DNA of 64,000 bases from Holacanthus passer (GCA_025331565.1 JAFREQ010000030.1:6076001-6140000), one strand, 5' to 3'. Positions 11,726-24,170 are shown, counted from the stretch's first letter. Notes: generated by a model from the letters alone, not told the origin. Numbers and translations are program-made.

Positions 11726-12857
11726 CAGAGTCCTGCACAGGTCCACTTTTGCAAACCTGCACCTGCAAAGCTCAGTACCGAAACCGACCTGTTACCTGCA
11801 GTTATCACCAAGCCAAATCCTGACCTGCACTGTTGCTCACCTGTGAATCTAAGTCCCACGCCCCAACCGGTGATGATGAAAGTGCTTGATTTTTTACCTG
11901 CGAAATTGTGAAACATGAATTCAAAATTAACTGTGGCCTATTTGGGAGAATCAATCACCCACTATGTTGCTACTCACCTCTGTCAGTCACACACAGCAGT
12001 TTGGAGAAGAACTCATCAAGACTGTATTTACATAGTGTTCGCATGATGGCCAGTCGGAGGTTATCTGCCGTTTGGTGTAATGTACTCTCCCATTCAGATG
12101 TGCACAGCCTTCGCTCAGTCAGCATCCACTTGTTGTTGATGTCATGCAAAACGTAATCATCAAACTGTATATCCAAAGTCACACCGTTACTATCAGTCAG
12201 CTGTATCCTCAGCTCCAGACCGATGTTTTGTTAAATGTCCTCTGCATGCTTTGTCAGTCTGCGTGATACATTCAGATCAGGGAGAAGCTGCTGAGTGTCC
12301 ACACAGCCAGATCGGGCATTGATATCAGTCAAATCATGTGGAAGATTGCTGAATCCATCCCCACACACAGTTTCAAACGATCCGATAGACAGGCACACAA
12401 ATCTTACCGCGAACTGGGTTTTGGCCTTCTTGTCCTCTCGTTTTGGCAGTTTGACAGTTGTGTTCTTGGAAGAATATCTGTCGATGGGCGCAGCACCTGT
12501 GCTCCTGCAGCTGCTGATGTATTTCCTCAGCGATGATGTGCTTGGCTTGCGGCGATCAAAAGCTAATACTTTACAGTATCGATGTCCTTTTATTTACCTG
12601 TATGTGAATTTAGGGGTCAAAACATTGTGTCGCAGGCTTTCACATTAAAATCCTGTGGGCTGATTAGGCTTAATAATATTAGCGGTTTTGGATGTTACTG
12701 CACAAGCATTTCCTTTTCTGATATAGTTCATTTTTACCCGTGCCCGTACCCGTACATTTATATCAATAAAATATTTTATATATATAATATTTTTTACCTG
12801 TTACACAATTTTTGACCAGCGGGTGCCTGTGGCTGCCCGACCTGATGCAGGACTCTG
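11726..12857 (-). mobile_element. hAT DNA transposon, defective, with TIRs and 8-bp target duplication
   Basis: The left end is CAGAGTCCTGCACAGGTC. The right end read on the - strand is CAGAGTCCTGCATCAGGTC. The two termini are inverted repeats with 12 identical leading bases. Flanking 8-mers are ttgtggct (11718-11725) and ttgtgact (12858-12865), 7 of 8 identical, which is the hAT target-site-duplication length. The interior holds a hAT transposase relic on the - strand. Subterminal regions repeat acctg/caggt motifs, as hAT ends often do. The element is 1132 bp, shorter than an autonomous hAT, and its transposase is broken, so it could only move if supplied in trans. The slight mismatch between duplications indicates some age. 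Confidence 0.88.
11965..12560 (-). pseudogene. hAT transposase relic
   Basis: Reading the - strand from about 12560 downward gives, with frameshifts, LPKREDKKAKTQFAVRFVCL, GSFETVCGDGFSNL, then after a stop GVTLDIQFDDYVLHDINNKW and, at the end of the open frame 12182-11970, LLCVTDRGE. The order is the hAT core layout: entry into the RNase-H fold, the VTLDIW-like strand carrying the first acidic residue, and the VTDRG.N block carrying the second. At least one in-frame stop interrupts it (near 12233), and the carboxy half with the hAT dimerisation domain is missing. No intact BED finger was found towards 12857. Confidence 0.82.
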
Positions 12858-12865
12858 TTGTGACT

Positions 12866-13129
12866 GCCAGTGATCAAATTCACAATATTCACATGTTGGG
12901 AGAAATATAATGACATTCATTCCAAAATATAAAATGTGATATTATAGGTTATGTTTACATCGTCTAAAATACCAGTAGGCCTGGGGTTGGGTTCCGATAG
13001 CTGTTTATATTTTGGATTCAGGTCCTGATTGGCAGAATTCCCAAATTTGCTAATCGCTGATGCTAATGAATCTCTTATTAAACCTTTTTATACTTCATGC
13101 TTCATCCATCCCGTGATAGCAGCATGGCT
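12866..13129. other. Spacer between hAT element and inverted repeat pair
   Basis: AT-rich sequence in which I see no gene or recognised repeat. Confidence 0.5.
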
Positions 13130-13570
13130 CTATGGATGGTGATATGGGTCTGTTGGTCTGTCAGTCAGTCAGTCAGTCCATTGACATCCACATCTCAATA
13201 ACTATTGGATGAATTGTTATTACAATTTGGTTCAGACATTCATTTTCTCTGCAGGATAAGTTGTAAAAACTTGAGTGACCCCTTAACTTTTTATCTAGCG
13301 CCATCATCAGGTCAAAATTTCTATTTGTCCAATACGGTGGTTTCTAATGAAATACCTGTAAAACTCATGATATTCTCACTCCCTCAGTGCTTTGATGAGC
13401 AGTGTACACCGTCTACCTGCTAAGTGTTAGCATGTTAGCGGTATCACAGTGAGCATGTTAGCATGCTATCATTAGTATTACTAATTAACTGCAGCACAGT
13501 AAATAAAGTACAGCCTCACAGAGGTACTTTAATGGCCATAGTCTCTTAGTCTTGATCTTGTTTATGACTT
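13130..13570 (+). repeat. Teleost repeat family A, + copy (left arm of inverted pair)
   Basis: Contains gtcagtcagtcagtcagtcc, then caataactattggatgaatt, ggttcagacattcattttc, a 'gcgccatcatcaggtcaaaa' block, 'gtccaatacggtggtttcta', and the characteristic 'gagcatgttagcatgct' and 'cagcctcacagagg' blocks. I know this as an abundant non-coding teleost interspersed repeat (probably non-autonomous DNA-transposon derived). Other copies lie at 13690-14050 (-), 44550-45000 (-), 45980-46350 (-) and 57110-57450 (+). Confidence 0.75.
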
Positions 13571-13689
13571 AGCAAGAGTAATGCTAGTGTAATAGATTAT
13601 ATCTGATTGAACTAAAACATGTTAATTTCATAAGTAACTTGACAGAAGGCCAAAATTTTACTTTTTGATATAAGTTAATTCGCAAACCA

Positions 13690-14050
13690 GTGTGTACTCA
13701 GCCAAGGAGTCTACAACCATTACAGTAAGCCTGTGAGGCTACACTGAGGCACTTTGAGCTCCAATGCTAAGACTAGAGTACTAACATGCTCACAGTGACA
13801 ACGTCAGCATCCTAATGTTTAGCAAGTATAATGTTAAGCCTGCTTACCACCTTATTTAAGCATGTTAACATACAAACATTTGCTGATTAGCACTAATTAG
13901 CACAAACTAATTACCACAAAGTGCAGCTGAGCTTGATGGGAACATCATTAGTTAGGCATTAATTAATTAGGTATTTGGCGTAAATCAAAGTATCGACAAA
14001 TGAAAAGATGAAGATGTAAGGGGTCACCAATGATTTTATCCTATTTTACA
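13690..14050 (-). repeat. Teleost repeat family A, - copy (right arm of inverted pair)
   Basis: The reverse complement carries the same blocks as 13130-13570: the 'caccccttac'-type start, 'ccaaatacctaattaatt', 'tgttcccatcaagctcagct', 'gtgagcatgttagtactc' and 'gtagcctcacaggctta'. About 120 bp of AT-rich spacer separates the two arms, which meet at their 'cctcacag...tagtctcttag' ends. Confidence 0.7.
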
Positions 14051-16889
14051 GTCGTGACTTGGTGACTGTTTTCTACTGAAACCATCAGGCTGATCACATC
14101 AAGTCACTTTCAGTACCTCCCCGTTAAACTTGAAAATCATATTTATATAGCTTGTTAACTTGATTATTATGAATTGGGACCTCCAGTGTTTTGGACCCGG
14201 TAGCTTGTAAAAAGTAAAGTCTGAAAAGTAAGTAGGTTACACCCGTTACCACAACGTGTTTCATTTTCAGATCCCTCTACAATCTACTGTGTTTCTGCCC
14301 TCTCAGTTAACAGAAGCTGGTTACAGATCTAAAATGAATCTTTAAGTTTAGTTCTGTATGAATGTAGTTACTTTAACATGTTTACACCAAATGCTATCAA
14401 ACCCAACTCAAAGTAGGCCTGTTGAATATAGGTATTTTAGAGGCTATAACATTGCTTATCCTGTATTGAATATAGAATACCAAACAGTCATTATGATCAA
14501 ATGTGCTATCTCCTTTGATCATAAATGGACATAGCAGTACCTTTGAATGAACCCCTTTGGTGCAGTGTTTCTTACTTCGTCCTTTGCTCAGGGTTTTGGG
14601 GTTCCTGCTCTATGCAGCTTGAGGGGTGTTTTATATTTGTCAGCTTTCACAGAGCACGATTATTTGCCGACTCTGCCCCTTCTCCCGCTGTCTTTATACG
14701 ACTAAAATAGTCTCACAAATCTAATTTGACATAAGCAGAATATTCTCTCCAAATATGAAGACTGGAACAATTTGTAGCTATTTAAACAACTCACAATGTA
14801 CAAACAGAGCAGATACGGTGCAATCGAGCAGGGCTGATGAAATTAATCCACTCTCCCTAGTACATCAGGCTTTTTCACAACCCAACACTTGACTCACTGC
14901 TTTGCGTTTAGTTTGAGGGAGAGGCATCCTCCCAGCATGCAACTCTCCATCAACACTGTGTTCTCCAGTCCTACAAAAGCTAAATGTCCTCGGGTTGACT
15001 CCCCTCGGCCTCCTGGTATCCAGCATGGCGCTAATCAGAGAAAGCTGGACAGCTGAGCTGAAGATGCCCCATGCAGAGCTTTCCCATAATGCTCAGCTCA
15101 AGTAAACAGCACTTGCAGGACGGAGAAGCGAGAGGGGCCAAGGAACACTGCACAAAAGATATAGGCTGTCACATCACATATGCATTACCTTGAACAGAGC
15201 ATTCTCATCTCAAACCAAACAGCCAAGCCAAGCCTTGTTACTGCAGACAGTGACACACTGAACAAAGATTGTTTTATAGCTTTGTTGTATTCAACACATG
15301 TCATAAGCAAAGGGTTGTTTGCTTGGCTGGATTTTGTTTGGGTGGGAGCTTTGATGGTGTCACTTTTTTATGATTCGTATTAGTAAAACAGGATTAGGTG
15401 AGACAGAAAGAAATATCAAAAAGTTTGTGCTGAGCACACATCAAATTACACTTTTGTTGTATTTTATTTTTATTTGTCACCTCTTGGACCCTCTGAAATA
15501 GTAAAGAATGTATGAAGAATACACTGGTTCATAACCACTGGCACGTGATGCTTTACAGCAGCTCTTCCTGGGTAAGAATTAGGCATTCTGTAGAGAGAGT
15601 AAAGAAGAGCTACGATAATGTGCTCTGCACAGACATACTGGAAGTGTCACCAGTGAAGGAAACTCAAATGTTCTGGGTAATTTCCTGGTGTTTATTTGTT
15701 CATTGTCCATTCAATCAGCACTTTGGTCACTGGAAACTGCTGTCTCATCTGATATCTTAAATGCCACATTATACTGTAAGAACCAGCTCTCTGGTGGAAT
15801 CCATACTTGAAAAATGAAAGAGATTCTTGCTTTCATGATCTTTCAGAAGGAAAAAGCATTGCAATGTTCTTCAGTGCACAAAAATCTACAATGCATGCAT
15901 CATCAGTAATGTTCTGTTTCATCTTTATTTCAGTATTTTTACGGTAAAGAAACTGTCATTTTGAAATTGTTTCAAATAAATGTATTTTTGTACATCAGTG
16001 CATTTGTTCTGTGTGTGATGAAATTCCTGTGAACTGAAGGGTGCAAAGAAGATGATGTTCTCTGCAAATTGCACTGGTCGCCTGATGACTCAATTTACCA
16101 GGACCAATCTACAGTATGGAAGCACGCAAAGAGGTTAGGAAACTGCCAGCACTGTTCCTGTCTTACTGCGTCTCATCTAATCAGAGACTATTTGATGGAA
16201 CTGAAACACCATGCCATGAAGTCAACTCCCACATATCTCACAGGGACTGCATAGTAGTTAAACAAAAAGGTCAAAATTCATCAATGTATTTTCCTATTTC
16301 ATCATGATGGCTAATGCTTATGAATTCTGATTCCACTGAGTGAAGAGCTCGTGCACATATAGTGTATGTACATATAGGCACAAAAACTCTACACACACTC
16401 CAAATCTAGACATTTTGCTCATGATATGTACAGAATGTAAGGTAATAAAGACCTATGTGTGGGCTTTAACAATACATGTTAGCATACAGGCTATAAAGCC
16501 CAGCACATATGCTAAAATAAGCTACAGTAAAGTTTTTCAAAATGATGAATTGCCTGATAATCAGAATTGAACTACTTAATTTTGCCTGAGTGACTGACTG
16601 ATTGTGTCAACTGAAAATGACATGCAGTCAAAAAATAATGCAAATTTAACATTAGGTTGACTTAAAACATGTTGCTGCTGCACATCAATGCTCGTCACAA
16701 TTTTTGTGACCGTTTTCCTTCTGCTTTTTTTCATCAATGTAGATCTTTTTCTGGATCTGACACAGTGTGATGACCATCCCTTTTCTTAACCCTACATCCT
16801 AATACTACAAAACTGTGATTTGATTGTTTTTGCGATGGAGACAAATTGCCACCACCAAGCACAAAACAAGACCTGTTTATAAAATATAA
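14051..16889. other. Intergenic, no gene recognised
   Basis: AT-rich single-copy-looking DNA. Open frames (for example 14525-14710, 15180-15383, 15512-15760, 16069-16307) are short, without family motifs or splice-site framing. Confidence 0.6.
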
Positions 16890-17080
16890 TGGACTGCTTT
16901 ACATAGCGGTTTTTTTTCTAGTCAACCAACCACTCAAAGTGCTTTGGCTGCCATGCAAGACCTGCTCATCAGCTGTTCTTCCTATAAAAAGCGCCCCGTG
17001 ATATTTCTGTGTTCATTCACACATACACTCGCACACCGCCGGCACGGCCATCTGGAGCAATTTGGCATTCGCTTTCTGTT
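16890..17080 (+). repeat. Teleost repeat with 'ccaaccactcaaagtgcttt' and 'ggagcaatttgg' blocks
   Basis: Blocks ccaaccactcaaagtgcttt, attcacacatacactcgcac and atctggagcaatttgg occur in the order typical of a common teleost dispersed repeat. The region at 26095-26265 appears to be a complementary-strand fragment of the same or a related family. Confidence 0.6.
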
Positions 17081-18330
17081 TCATCCCCTAATAAAGTGTT
17101 TTAGATAATCTGGCTAAACTGTTGGCTTGTTTACAACCTGTCTGATCGTCCGACCGCTGTTTCCTGCCCTGCTATCATGTTCCCATGGCTCCACAATTAC
17201 TGTACTTTGATGGGTACAGTGTTACAGCTGATTGAAACGATGTCCAAAGCTTCAAAAATAATGTCCATGTTGGATTTATCCTTTAACCAAAAACTACAAC
17301 AAAAAGACATAGGATATAAAATACAACTTCACTTTAAAAACCGCAACACTCAGGGACTTCACCATCTCTGATCCATCTGCTTTAAGCTGAACTCCCAAAG
17401 CACAAAGACATGGAGAGAATGAAAATGCGTACACAGCAGTCCTTTAACCTTTTTCACTTGTGAATCAGCCATTATCGTGTGAACATCATGCTGGATACAC
17501 GAAATCATACGAGATCACACAAACTGAGATTCCATCTTGCCAGGCTTCAACTTATGTGCCTGTGGCCACACAGTGCTGATAAGCCTCCTGTGAGGAACTA
17601 CTGGAAGCTGTGATGATAGTGAGTGAGATGTTTTCACTCTTCTCCCAACGGTCTCCACGTCATATGGTACATTGATATGATTGGTTGAAGTTAGCCCATG
17701 ATAGATAGTGATAGACAGATGGTTCCTCCAATCACCTGCCAAGTATTTTGCCCTTGCCTGCCCTTTTCCAAACACTTCCCAAGGATGACTTCCCAGATGG
17801 TTCTGTGTAACAAACCAGCTGGTGCTTCAGGTTAGCAGGGGAGATGGGATTTTCCTTCCATGTGCTTGTCCTTCAAATCCTTCAAATTTGTTAACAGGAC
17901 TTATTAGTAGGGAGATCAGTTCAGTGATAGTGCAGGTAGACAGAAAACAATGAATTCAAATTGTGATTATTTCCCTTAAAATGATCTAGCATAATAATAC
18001 TGGCTATCTGCTGGTGATTTGGAGCATTTACCAACCCAGTCCCTGAAGAGATCATGATATGATATTTGACCCTCTACTGCACACATTTTGAGGGTACATG
18101 CTGAAAATTGTGGGCCAGTGTTTTGTATTGTCCAAGCGGTACCCCTTATCACGCAACGTTGCTCTGAGGCAACGAAAGAAAAACTGAATTTCTGAACATG
18201 CAAAATAAACAATACTTCATAAAACCTGACAAAAACCCTCTCTACAACTTCATACATACACATGTATTTTTTATTTACAGTTTATGTCATTTAAATATGA
18301 TTACTAGGGCAAATATTCTTACCCTCTTCT
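17081..18330. other. Intergenic, no gene recognised
   Basis: No coding signal or recognised repeat. Frames at 17515-17775 (-) and 17976-18263 (-) lack motifs. Confidence 0.55.
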
Positions 18331-18333
18331 GAC

Positions 18334-18640
18334 ACAATGTGCTCCTGTGACCATGTGTCAGAAAAGGATGTCCCACCCTGCTCTTTACATGCTCTGCTAA
18401 ATGCTCCACTATGTTCACCACCTATTTGCTGTTTGCGTCTGTCAGCTGTTTGATGCTGAGCAGGTAGTGTACAGTGACTTTTTAGCACTTACAGTCAAAA
18501 ATGAGGCCATGGGAGCAGTGATAGTGAGCCAAAACAGTATGAGCTGAAACTCATTATAAAGCAAAGGAAGCAAAGCCAAGGGGAGCTGCAGATTGAGGTG
18601 ATAATTCTTGGTAGGTTCATTACGAGCAACCCCTTTCACA
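18334..18640 (-). repeat. Teleost repeat family B, - copy
   Basis: Carries 'gctaaatgctccactatgtt', 'caccacctatttgctg' and 'gtctgtcagctgtttgatgc', the complement of blocks in the copy at 21115-21480. A third copy is at 33690-33865. These are abundant dispersed sequences in teleosts; the transposon class is not determined. Confidence 0.65.
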
Positions 18641-18914
18641 TTGTGACACTATTTTCATGTTTGATAAATCGTTATTATAAAAATATTGATTGTGGCCACT
18701 TAAAAGCACTCATGCAGACACACTGCTGCCTCGACTACATTATGTTTAACAGCATGCTAAGTGCAGTTTAGAGTCAGGGTTGCCACCTCTCACACATGCG
18801 ACACACACTTTCACCTTCAGTCTCACACTCTCACACTGGCCAAACAATTCTTACGCAAAAAAAACTTTTATAGCAACAGAGATGATCAGGTAAAAGTATT
18901 ATGCTCAAATTCGT

Positions 18915-19140
18915 TCTGGTAAAGTGATTTGTATAACACCAAATTACAACAGAATTAATCTCCACGCACTTTTCATATAGAGCAAGTCTAGAGCCACTCA
19001 TTATAATATTCCTTACAGAGACCCATCACTTCCCATCATGAGCAAACACTTGACGAAGGCGGCGAGGAAAAACTTCCTTTTCATAGGCAGAAACATTGGA
19101 ACATTGTTGTCATCACTAACCATATCCAACGACCTCATGT
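18915..19140 (+). repeat. Teleost interspersed repeat, second copy of the 7414 family
   Basis: Contains gatttgtataacaccaaatt, gagcaagtctagagcc, cagagacccatcacttccca and aggaaaaacttccttttcat, the consecutive blocks of the family also seen at 7414-7530. This copy extends further 3' than the first. Confidence 0.7.
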
Positions 19141-19297
19141 CTCATTCACACACAAGAAAATACCAAACATTATCATAATGAATGTGAATAATTAACAAAC
19201 CAACAAACAACGACCAGCTAATTAATTACCTGCCCATCAGAAATACAGCAACAATGGTGTCGCTTTTCAGGCCCTTCAACTCCCTCAGTTAAACCCC

Positions 19298-19680
19298 CAT
19301 TCTGAAAAAGTTGGGACACTGTGTAAAATGTAGATAAAAGACAGAATGAAATCATTTGCAAATGAACTGTGTTTACTGACAAAGGTTTTACAAAGTGTTC
19401 CAGTCCATGCATTAATCTCCTTTATACAATCATGTGTTTGACAAAGTGTTGAAACTCTCTCCATCCTCGCTGTGAACGACTGAGTCTTTCCAGGATGAAC
19501 CTTTCATACCCAATCATGATCCTATCACCTGTTACCAATGAACCTGTTTACCTGTGGAATGATCCAAACAGGTGTTTTTGGATCAGTCCACAACTTTCAC
19601 AGTCTTTTGTTGCTCCTGTCCCAACTGGTTTGAAACATGTTGCTGTCATCAAACTCAGAATAAGCAAAGTAATTAGGTAG
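19298..19680 (+). repeat. DNA-transposon-like repeat with paired GTTGGGAC motifs
   Basis: Starts near 'gaaaaagttgggacactgtg' and ends near 'cctgtcccaactggtttgaa', with 'acctgtttacctgtggaatg' and 'ccaaacaggtgtttttggat' between. I recognise the family from teleost and other vertebrate genomes as a non-autonomous DNA transposon, but I am unsure of its superfamily. The region reads as an open frame only by chance (19495-19680). Confidence 0.65.
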
Positions 19681-21114
19681 AAATAGCTGGTAGGCTTTAT
19701 TACAGGCCTGCAACAGCCACAGACACTTATTTTTTTTGTCAGAGCGTCTGATTTATCCATTACTGTCTGGATGTAAAGAGAATTTAAATAACAACAAATG
19801 CGTCTACAATACATCACCTACCCTAGCTTTAAATTATCTGAATCATAATGGGACTGTTTTTGACAAGACTCAAAATAAGCTGCTGCAATAATTATAGTGG
19901 TGCTACATCATGTCAAATCCTAAAATAGCTCTTGTCATTTAAAATGATACATTACATTTGTTGATGCAAATGTCGCATGTAGATGAAAAACAAGAGGCAA
20001 TCAAGCTTTCACAACTTTAACTTGGGAAACTTTTTCTTCAGTTATTCTTCTTCTATTTCCTATTATTATTGGTAATAGTATTAAAGTGAAAAGCTGCACT
20101 AATCAATATTTTCATATTACCAAAAGACTATATTTTCCCTATATTGTGTTGAAGGACGTAAGGAACTTGGAACTGTGCAGTGCTTCTCCTTTATATGAAA
20201 CACATTAGGGCAGGGAGAGTTGGACGTCCTCTCTCAAGTATGGTAGTTTAGTAGGCTTTTGCTGTGAGTGTCTTGTGGGTGCCACCTACACACACATTGC
20301 CTACTGTCCTATGTCTAACTTTTGAGTGCAAGATGCATTGTTGGGGACCATTTGTTTGCAGACCCTGTGGATCGGATGATGTATTGGCCGAGGAAAATCG
20401 TTATGGGAGCCTTTTTCGTCAGTGTCTGAAGAGGCAAATATCGTTCTCTTTTAAGAATGTTTTCAAACTTTATTCAATGGGCTTCTCCCAAGAGTCACAG
20501 CATTTCAAGGCATGAGGTACAAGGTTACAAGGCTCATTAATTTATCATTCTACAACACAGGGCTGTACAACAAAATGTACGTTAGCGCTCCTTTATGCTA
20601 CTCACAAAACAAAAAATATGAAAAGGGTTGAATAAATAATAAGCTGTGCCGTCTTTAGTAATGTCTGTTGTCCACCCAGACTATCTTATGTTGTTGCAGA
20701 TATGCTGAAAGGCCTTCACCTCTTCAGGACTCTGAAGACCGTTATGTGGTTGCCAGAAAGGTTTGAGGAGAAGAAAGGGTGAAATTATAAGATAACAACA
20801 ATATAATCAACAGGTGTGTTAGCTTCCTGTTATGAATAGGCAAGTAAAATGTGTCTCATGATTTTTATCCAAATATTTGTGTGTCTGTACCAAAAACTAA
20901 AATGTATTATATAAATGTATTTCATACAAGTGCTTTAAACATAAATTGGAAAGCTTGAAAAACATCAGTAAACATGGCCATATCAAATATCTCATCTCCA
21001 AGTCAATGCAATGCCTCAAATGAAACATTCACTGTAAATAATGATTAAACACTACATTATATTAGATACCAAAAGCTTGCACAAGAAGTCAAAGGTTATT
21101 TCCAGTGTAACTTA
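19681..21114. other. Intergenic, no gene recognised
   Basis: AT-rich with no recognised features. The frame at 20264-20515 has no motif. Confidence 0.5.
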
Positions 21115-21480
21115 AAGGAGCCACTTAGTGCCATTTTTTAAGGCAGTGTACTCATAAGAATCATCAAGTGTCACTATTTCAACTTACAATAGTTTTAACA
21201 CACTGTAACACTCTGAGAGATTTCACTCAAACCTACAATTCCCCTCAGCTCTATGGAGCTGTAGAGCCTTTTAGCTCATTGTTTCCATTTTACCAGCTGT
21301 AACTTTTCTGTTGAGACATAGCTTCACTGCTCTTATCGAGGCCCTTTCCAACAAAACCAGGCAGCTTTTACAGTGAAAAAGGCTCTATGAACCCTCTGTG
21401 CACTATCTGCTCAGCATCAAATAGCAGACAGACACAGTTTGAGATGAGCTGGTGGACATAGTGGAGCTTTTAGCACTTCA
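21115..21480 (+). repeat. Teleost repeat family B, + copy
   Basis: Contains 'taaaggagccacttagtgcc', 'tctgctcagcatcaaatagc', 'gacagacacagtttgagatg' and 'gctggtggacatagtggagc'. Same family as 18334-18640 (-) and 33690-33865 (-). This is the longest of the three. Confidence 0.65.
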
Positions 21481-22706
21481 CACAGTGAGTGGAGCACAGC
21501 CAACACACGGGTACGCAAACCTTAAGGAATGTGAAATAACAAGAACTGTGTGTTTATTTAGACCCCATTATGTCCTATTAAGAAACAGATAAAAAATAGG
21601 TTTAAATATTGATTATGATGTGTCCTGAGATTCATTACGTTACTCCTGCTTTCATGCTTTGCTACAGTAGGCAGATCATTGCACTTAATGGCTCATACTC
21701 AGGTTCAGGGTCACATGTAGATATGATTGATCCAGCCTTCATGTGATGGCTCTGACCTGTAGACCATGTAGACACGGGCATGTTATGACAGTCGATAGAG
21801 CAATTACAGCGATTATTGATTGGGTCTTTAATGATCACTACAGCCTGTTTATGGCGCGACTTCATGATATGGCAGTCAGATCCATGCTACTATCTCATGA
21901 CCCTGACAAGTAAAATCTTCGATTAGATGGTTTCTACACAAGAACGCTGCACGCAAATGTCCATTCAGCCAAGAGAAAAGTGATCGGAATCGAGATACTG
22001 TATTTGTTGTGCTGAATGAAAGACTTTTCTCCAGAGAGGGGACAGCTTTGTCATCTCAGATTCACCATCCTGTGCTCTTCTTGCTTCCACCTTCACCGCC
22101 GGGATTTCTTCCACTAGAGTATGAAAATACCCTGTCACTTAATGAAAGCCTCCCTCAATTACTGTTTATTACACATTTTTGTTGTTTTGTCTGGCTGTGG
22201 TAGATGAGACTTGGACATGAAATGGAATTATTGGAGTTATCAATGCAAGATGGCAAAGCTGGCACAAACAAAAGCCATTTGTCTTTATTCACAGGGGAAG
22301 TCTGAGAGCAGCCTCATTATACTGTGGCTTGAATTAATCTCGGGCCCCTGCCTCTCCCTTTCACCTTGGGAGCCTGATACAATGTATTACAGGGCTCTTA
22401 GAATCCTGAACACATACTCTAACCCTTGGTGCAGGTTACTGATAGACTTGCATGTCAGGTGGAGGACAGAGGCACAGAACACACACGGCAGTGCAAGCTT
22501 AATGCTGAAAAAACAGGTAGAGGTTGGGCTCCACTCTATTGTACTGTACTGTCCACAATGCTTTTACATTTTATCACAGAAAAGAAACGAAGACAGATCA
22601 GGAAACTACAGATTTACACATTTATTCAGTTTCATAAGCTGACACACGACGCAGATTTTATGATTGTGTTTCACATATGTGGTTCACTATATCAGTATGC
22701 TAATGT
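21481..22706. other. Intergenic, no gene recognised
   Basis: A 143-codon open frame at 22211-22642 (+) overlaps another at 22426-22713. Neither has domain motifs. Bases 22300-22430 are comparatively GC-balanced and may be single-copy conserved DNA, which cannot be tested here. Confidence 0.5.
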
Positions 22707-22872
22707 TAGATAGATAGATAAGATAAACCTTTATTCACCCCACAGTGGGGAAATTCACATTGCACAGCAGCAAAGGTGATAGAGCAGTTAAATAGTAAAA
22801 AACAACAGGCTAAAAAAAGGCTTTTGCAAATGTCAATGAAATATGTAACCAGTATATACACCATGGGCTGGA

Positions 22873-22906
<34 letters not shown>

Positions 22907-23220
22907 TGTGTTGAAATTCTTGTGTTGACACAGCTACATTGAACAAACAACACATATCACATTAAATAATAGTGAAACATATCATGAAACAGTGCAATTA
23001 TCAAGTACTACAAGAAAGAGAACTAAAAAAAAATTCAGTGACTCTATAAGTAAAGTAGTAGGCTGTGCAAAATTAGTGCAAAGTGTATGTGCAAAAGAAC
23101 CCAAATGCAATGCAAACAGATCAGAAACTACATGTAAACTACAACATTGTGAGTCCTGAGTTTCCTCTGTCAGACTGAGCTGCAGAGTTGTACAGACACA
23201 TAGCCGTTGGCAGGTAAGAA
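22707..23220 (+). repeat. (GATA)n tracts and 'cacagtggggaaattcaca' dispersed repeat
   Basis: A short GATA run at 22707-22724 leads into 'aacctttattcaccccacag' and 'tggggaaattcacattgcac', the head of a very common teleost dispersed repeat. A clean (ATAG)n microsatellite follows at 22873-22906. Further right, 'ctctgtcagactgagctgca' followed by 'gagttgtacagacaca' at about 23165-23205 is a later block of the same family. A shorter fragment with 'cacagtggggaaatttgc' lies at 45885-45925. Confidence 0.65.
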
Positions 23221-24170
23221 TAGGAAGAATCAATGATGAAAAAAGAGGAGAATGGTAGCAAACAGCGTGAATAACCTGTGGATACATTTGAATAAATGGT
23301 GGAAGATAAAACCTACTTTTTGACTGAGACGTCAAACCACCAGTCCTCAAACTGTCACTGGCTACACCACACCCATCATGAATCAGAACGGGACTGGATG
23401 ATATGTCATAAACCATGTCAAAAACACTACACCTTTTTATTGTACACATTAAAAAAGCAATAAAACAGACTATAAACAATAAACTATTACATTTGCAGGT
23501 AGGTGCTTGGGTCAAGCTCAGGTTGAGTTATTTTCAAATGTAACTTAATAAGAAATATCTCTCTCTCTCTCTCTTTGTCTTTCACTCAGCAAATCGTCTG
23601 CATTGATACGTGCCATTTGTTGCAAGTAGATACACAATGCCCACAGGGAAGTGGGTAAGGCCGTTGCATTCTGGAAACTTGGAGACCATGTTGTGGAGAC
23701 TCACAACAACACAAAAAACAATCTGTACAGGCCTGTTCTGGATTAACGTTAATGTTTTGGACTGGTGTCAAGTGCAGCTGGGAAAGACATTTTAAGTTTT
23801 CCACCATGCTCATCTGGTAAATACTGGGAAAAGGTGAAGTTGACCTACTAAGTGGTGAGGTAGATAATTTACTATTTCGAGATGCTGTAGCGTTGCATGC
23901 TGGTAGTTGACTGCCATTTGTGCAGCCTTTGATGTGGGCCTTTCTAAAGCAAGGGCATAACTTGCCTTTGGGGAAGAAATTATAACAAAAATATAGCCTT
24001 GGTCTTAGATCATTGAGGTCCAGCTGTGAATATTGAAAATGACGGAAGTAGAAATGTGAAAAATACAAGAAAAGCCTTTCACACATGTTCCCATCAAGCC
24101 ATCTGCTGCAGAAAGCACACCTGGCTGTCAGAATGTCAGTTTTGGAAAAGCTACCAAAGTGCTCCAACAC
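22982..24170 (-). other. Two near-adjacent long open frames of unknown nature
   Basis: On the - strand 24170-23586 is open for 194 codons and 23515-22982 for 177 codons, the two longest in the window. The upstream frame is Cys-rich at its end (CTDCFLCCC) but shows no known zinc-finger spacing. The downstream one overlaps the dispersed repeat at 22707-23220, so at least part of it is a chance reading of repeat DNA. No promoter, splice framing or homology is recognised, and I do not claim a gene. Confidence 0.2.

Noticed and set aside
22211..22713. 143- and 95-codon + strand frames
   Set aside because: They overlap in different frames, have no domain motifs, and the end runs into the GATA-associated repeat.
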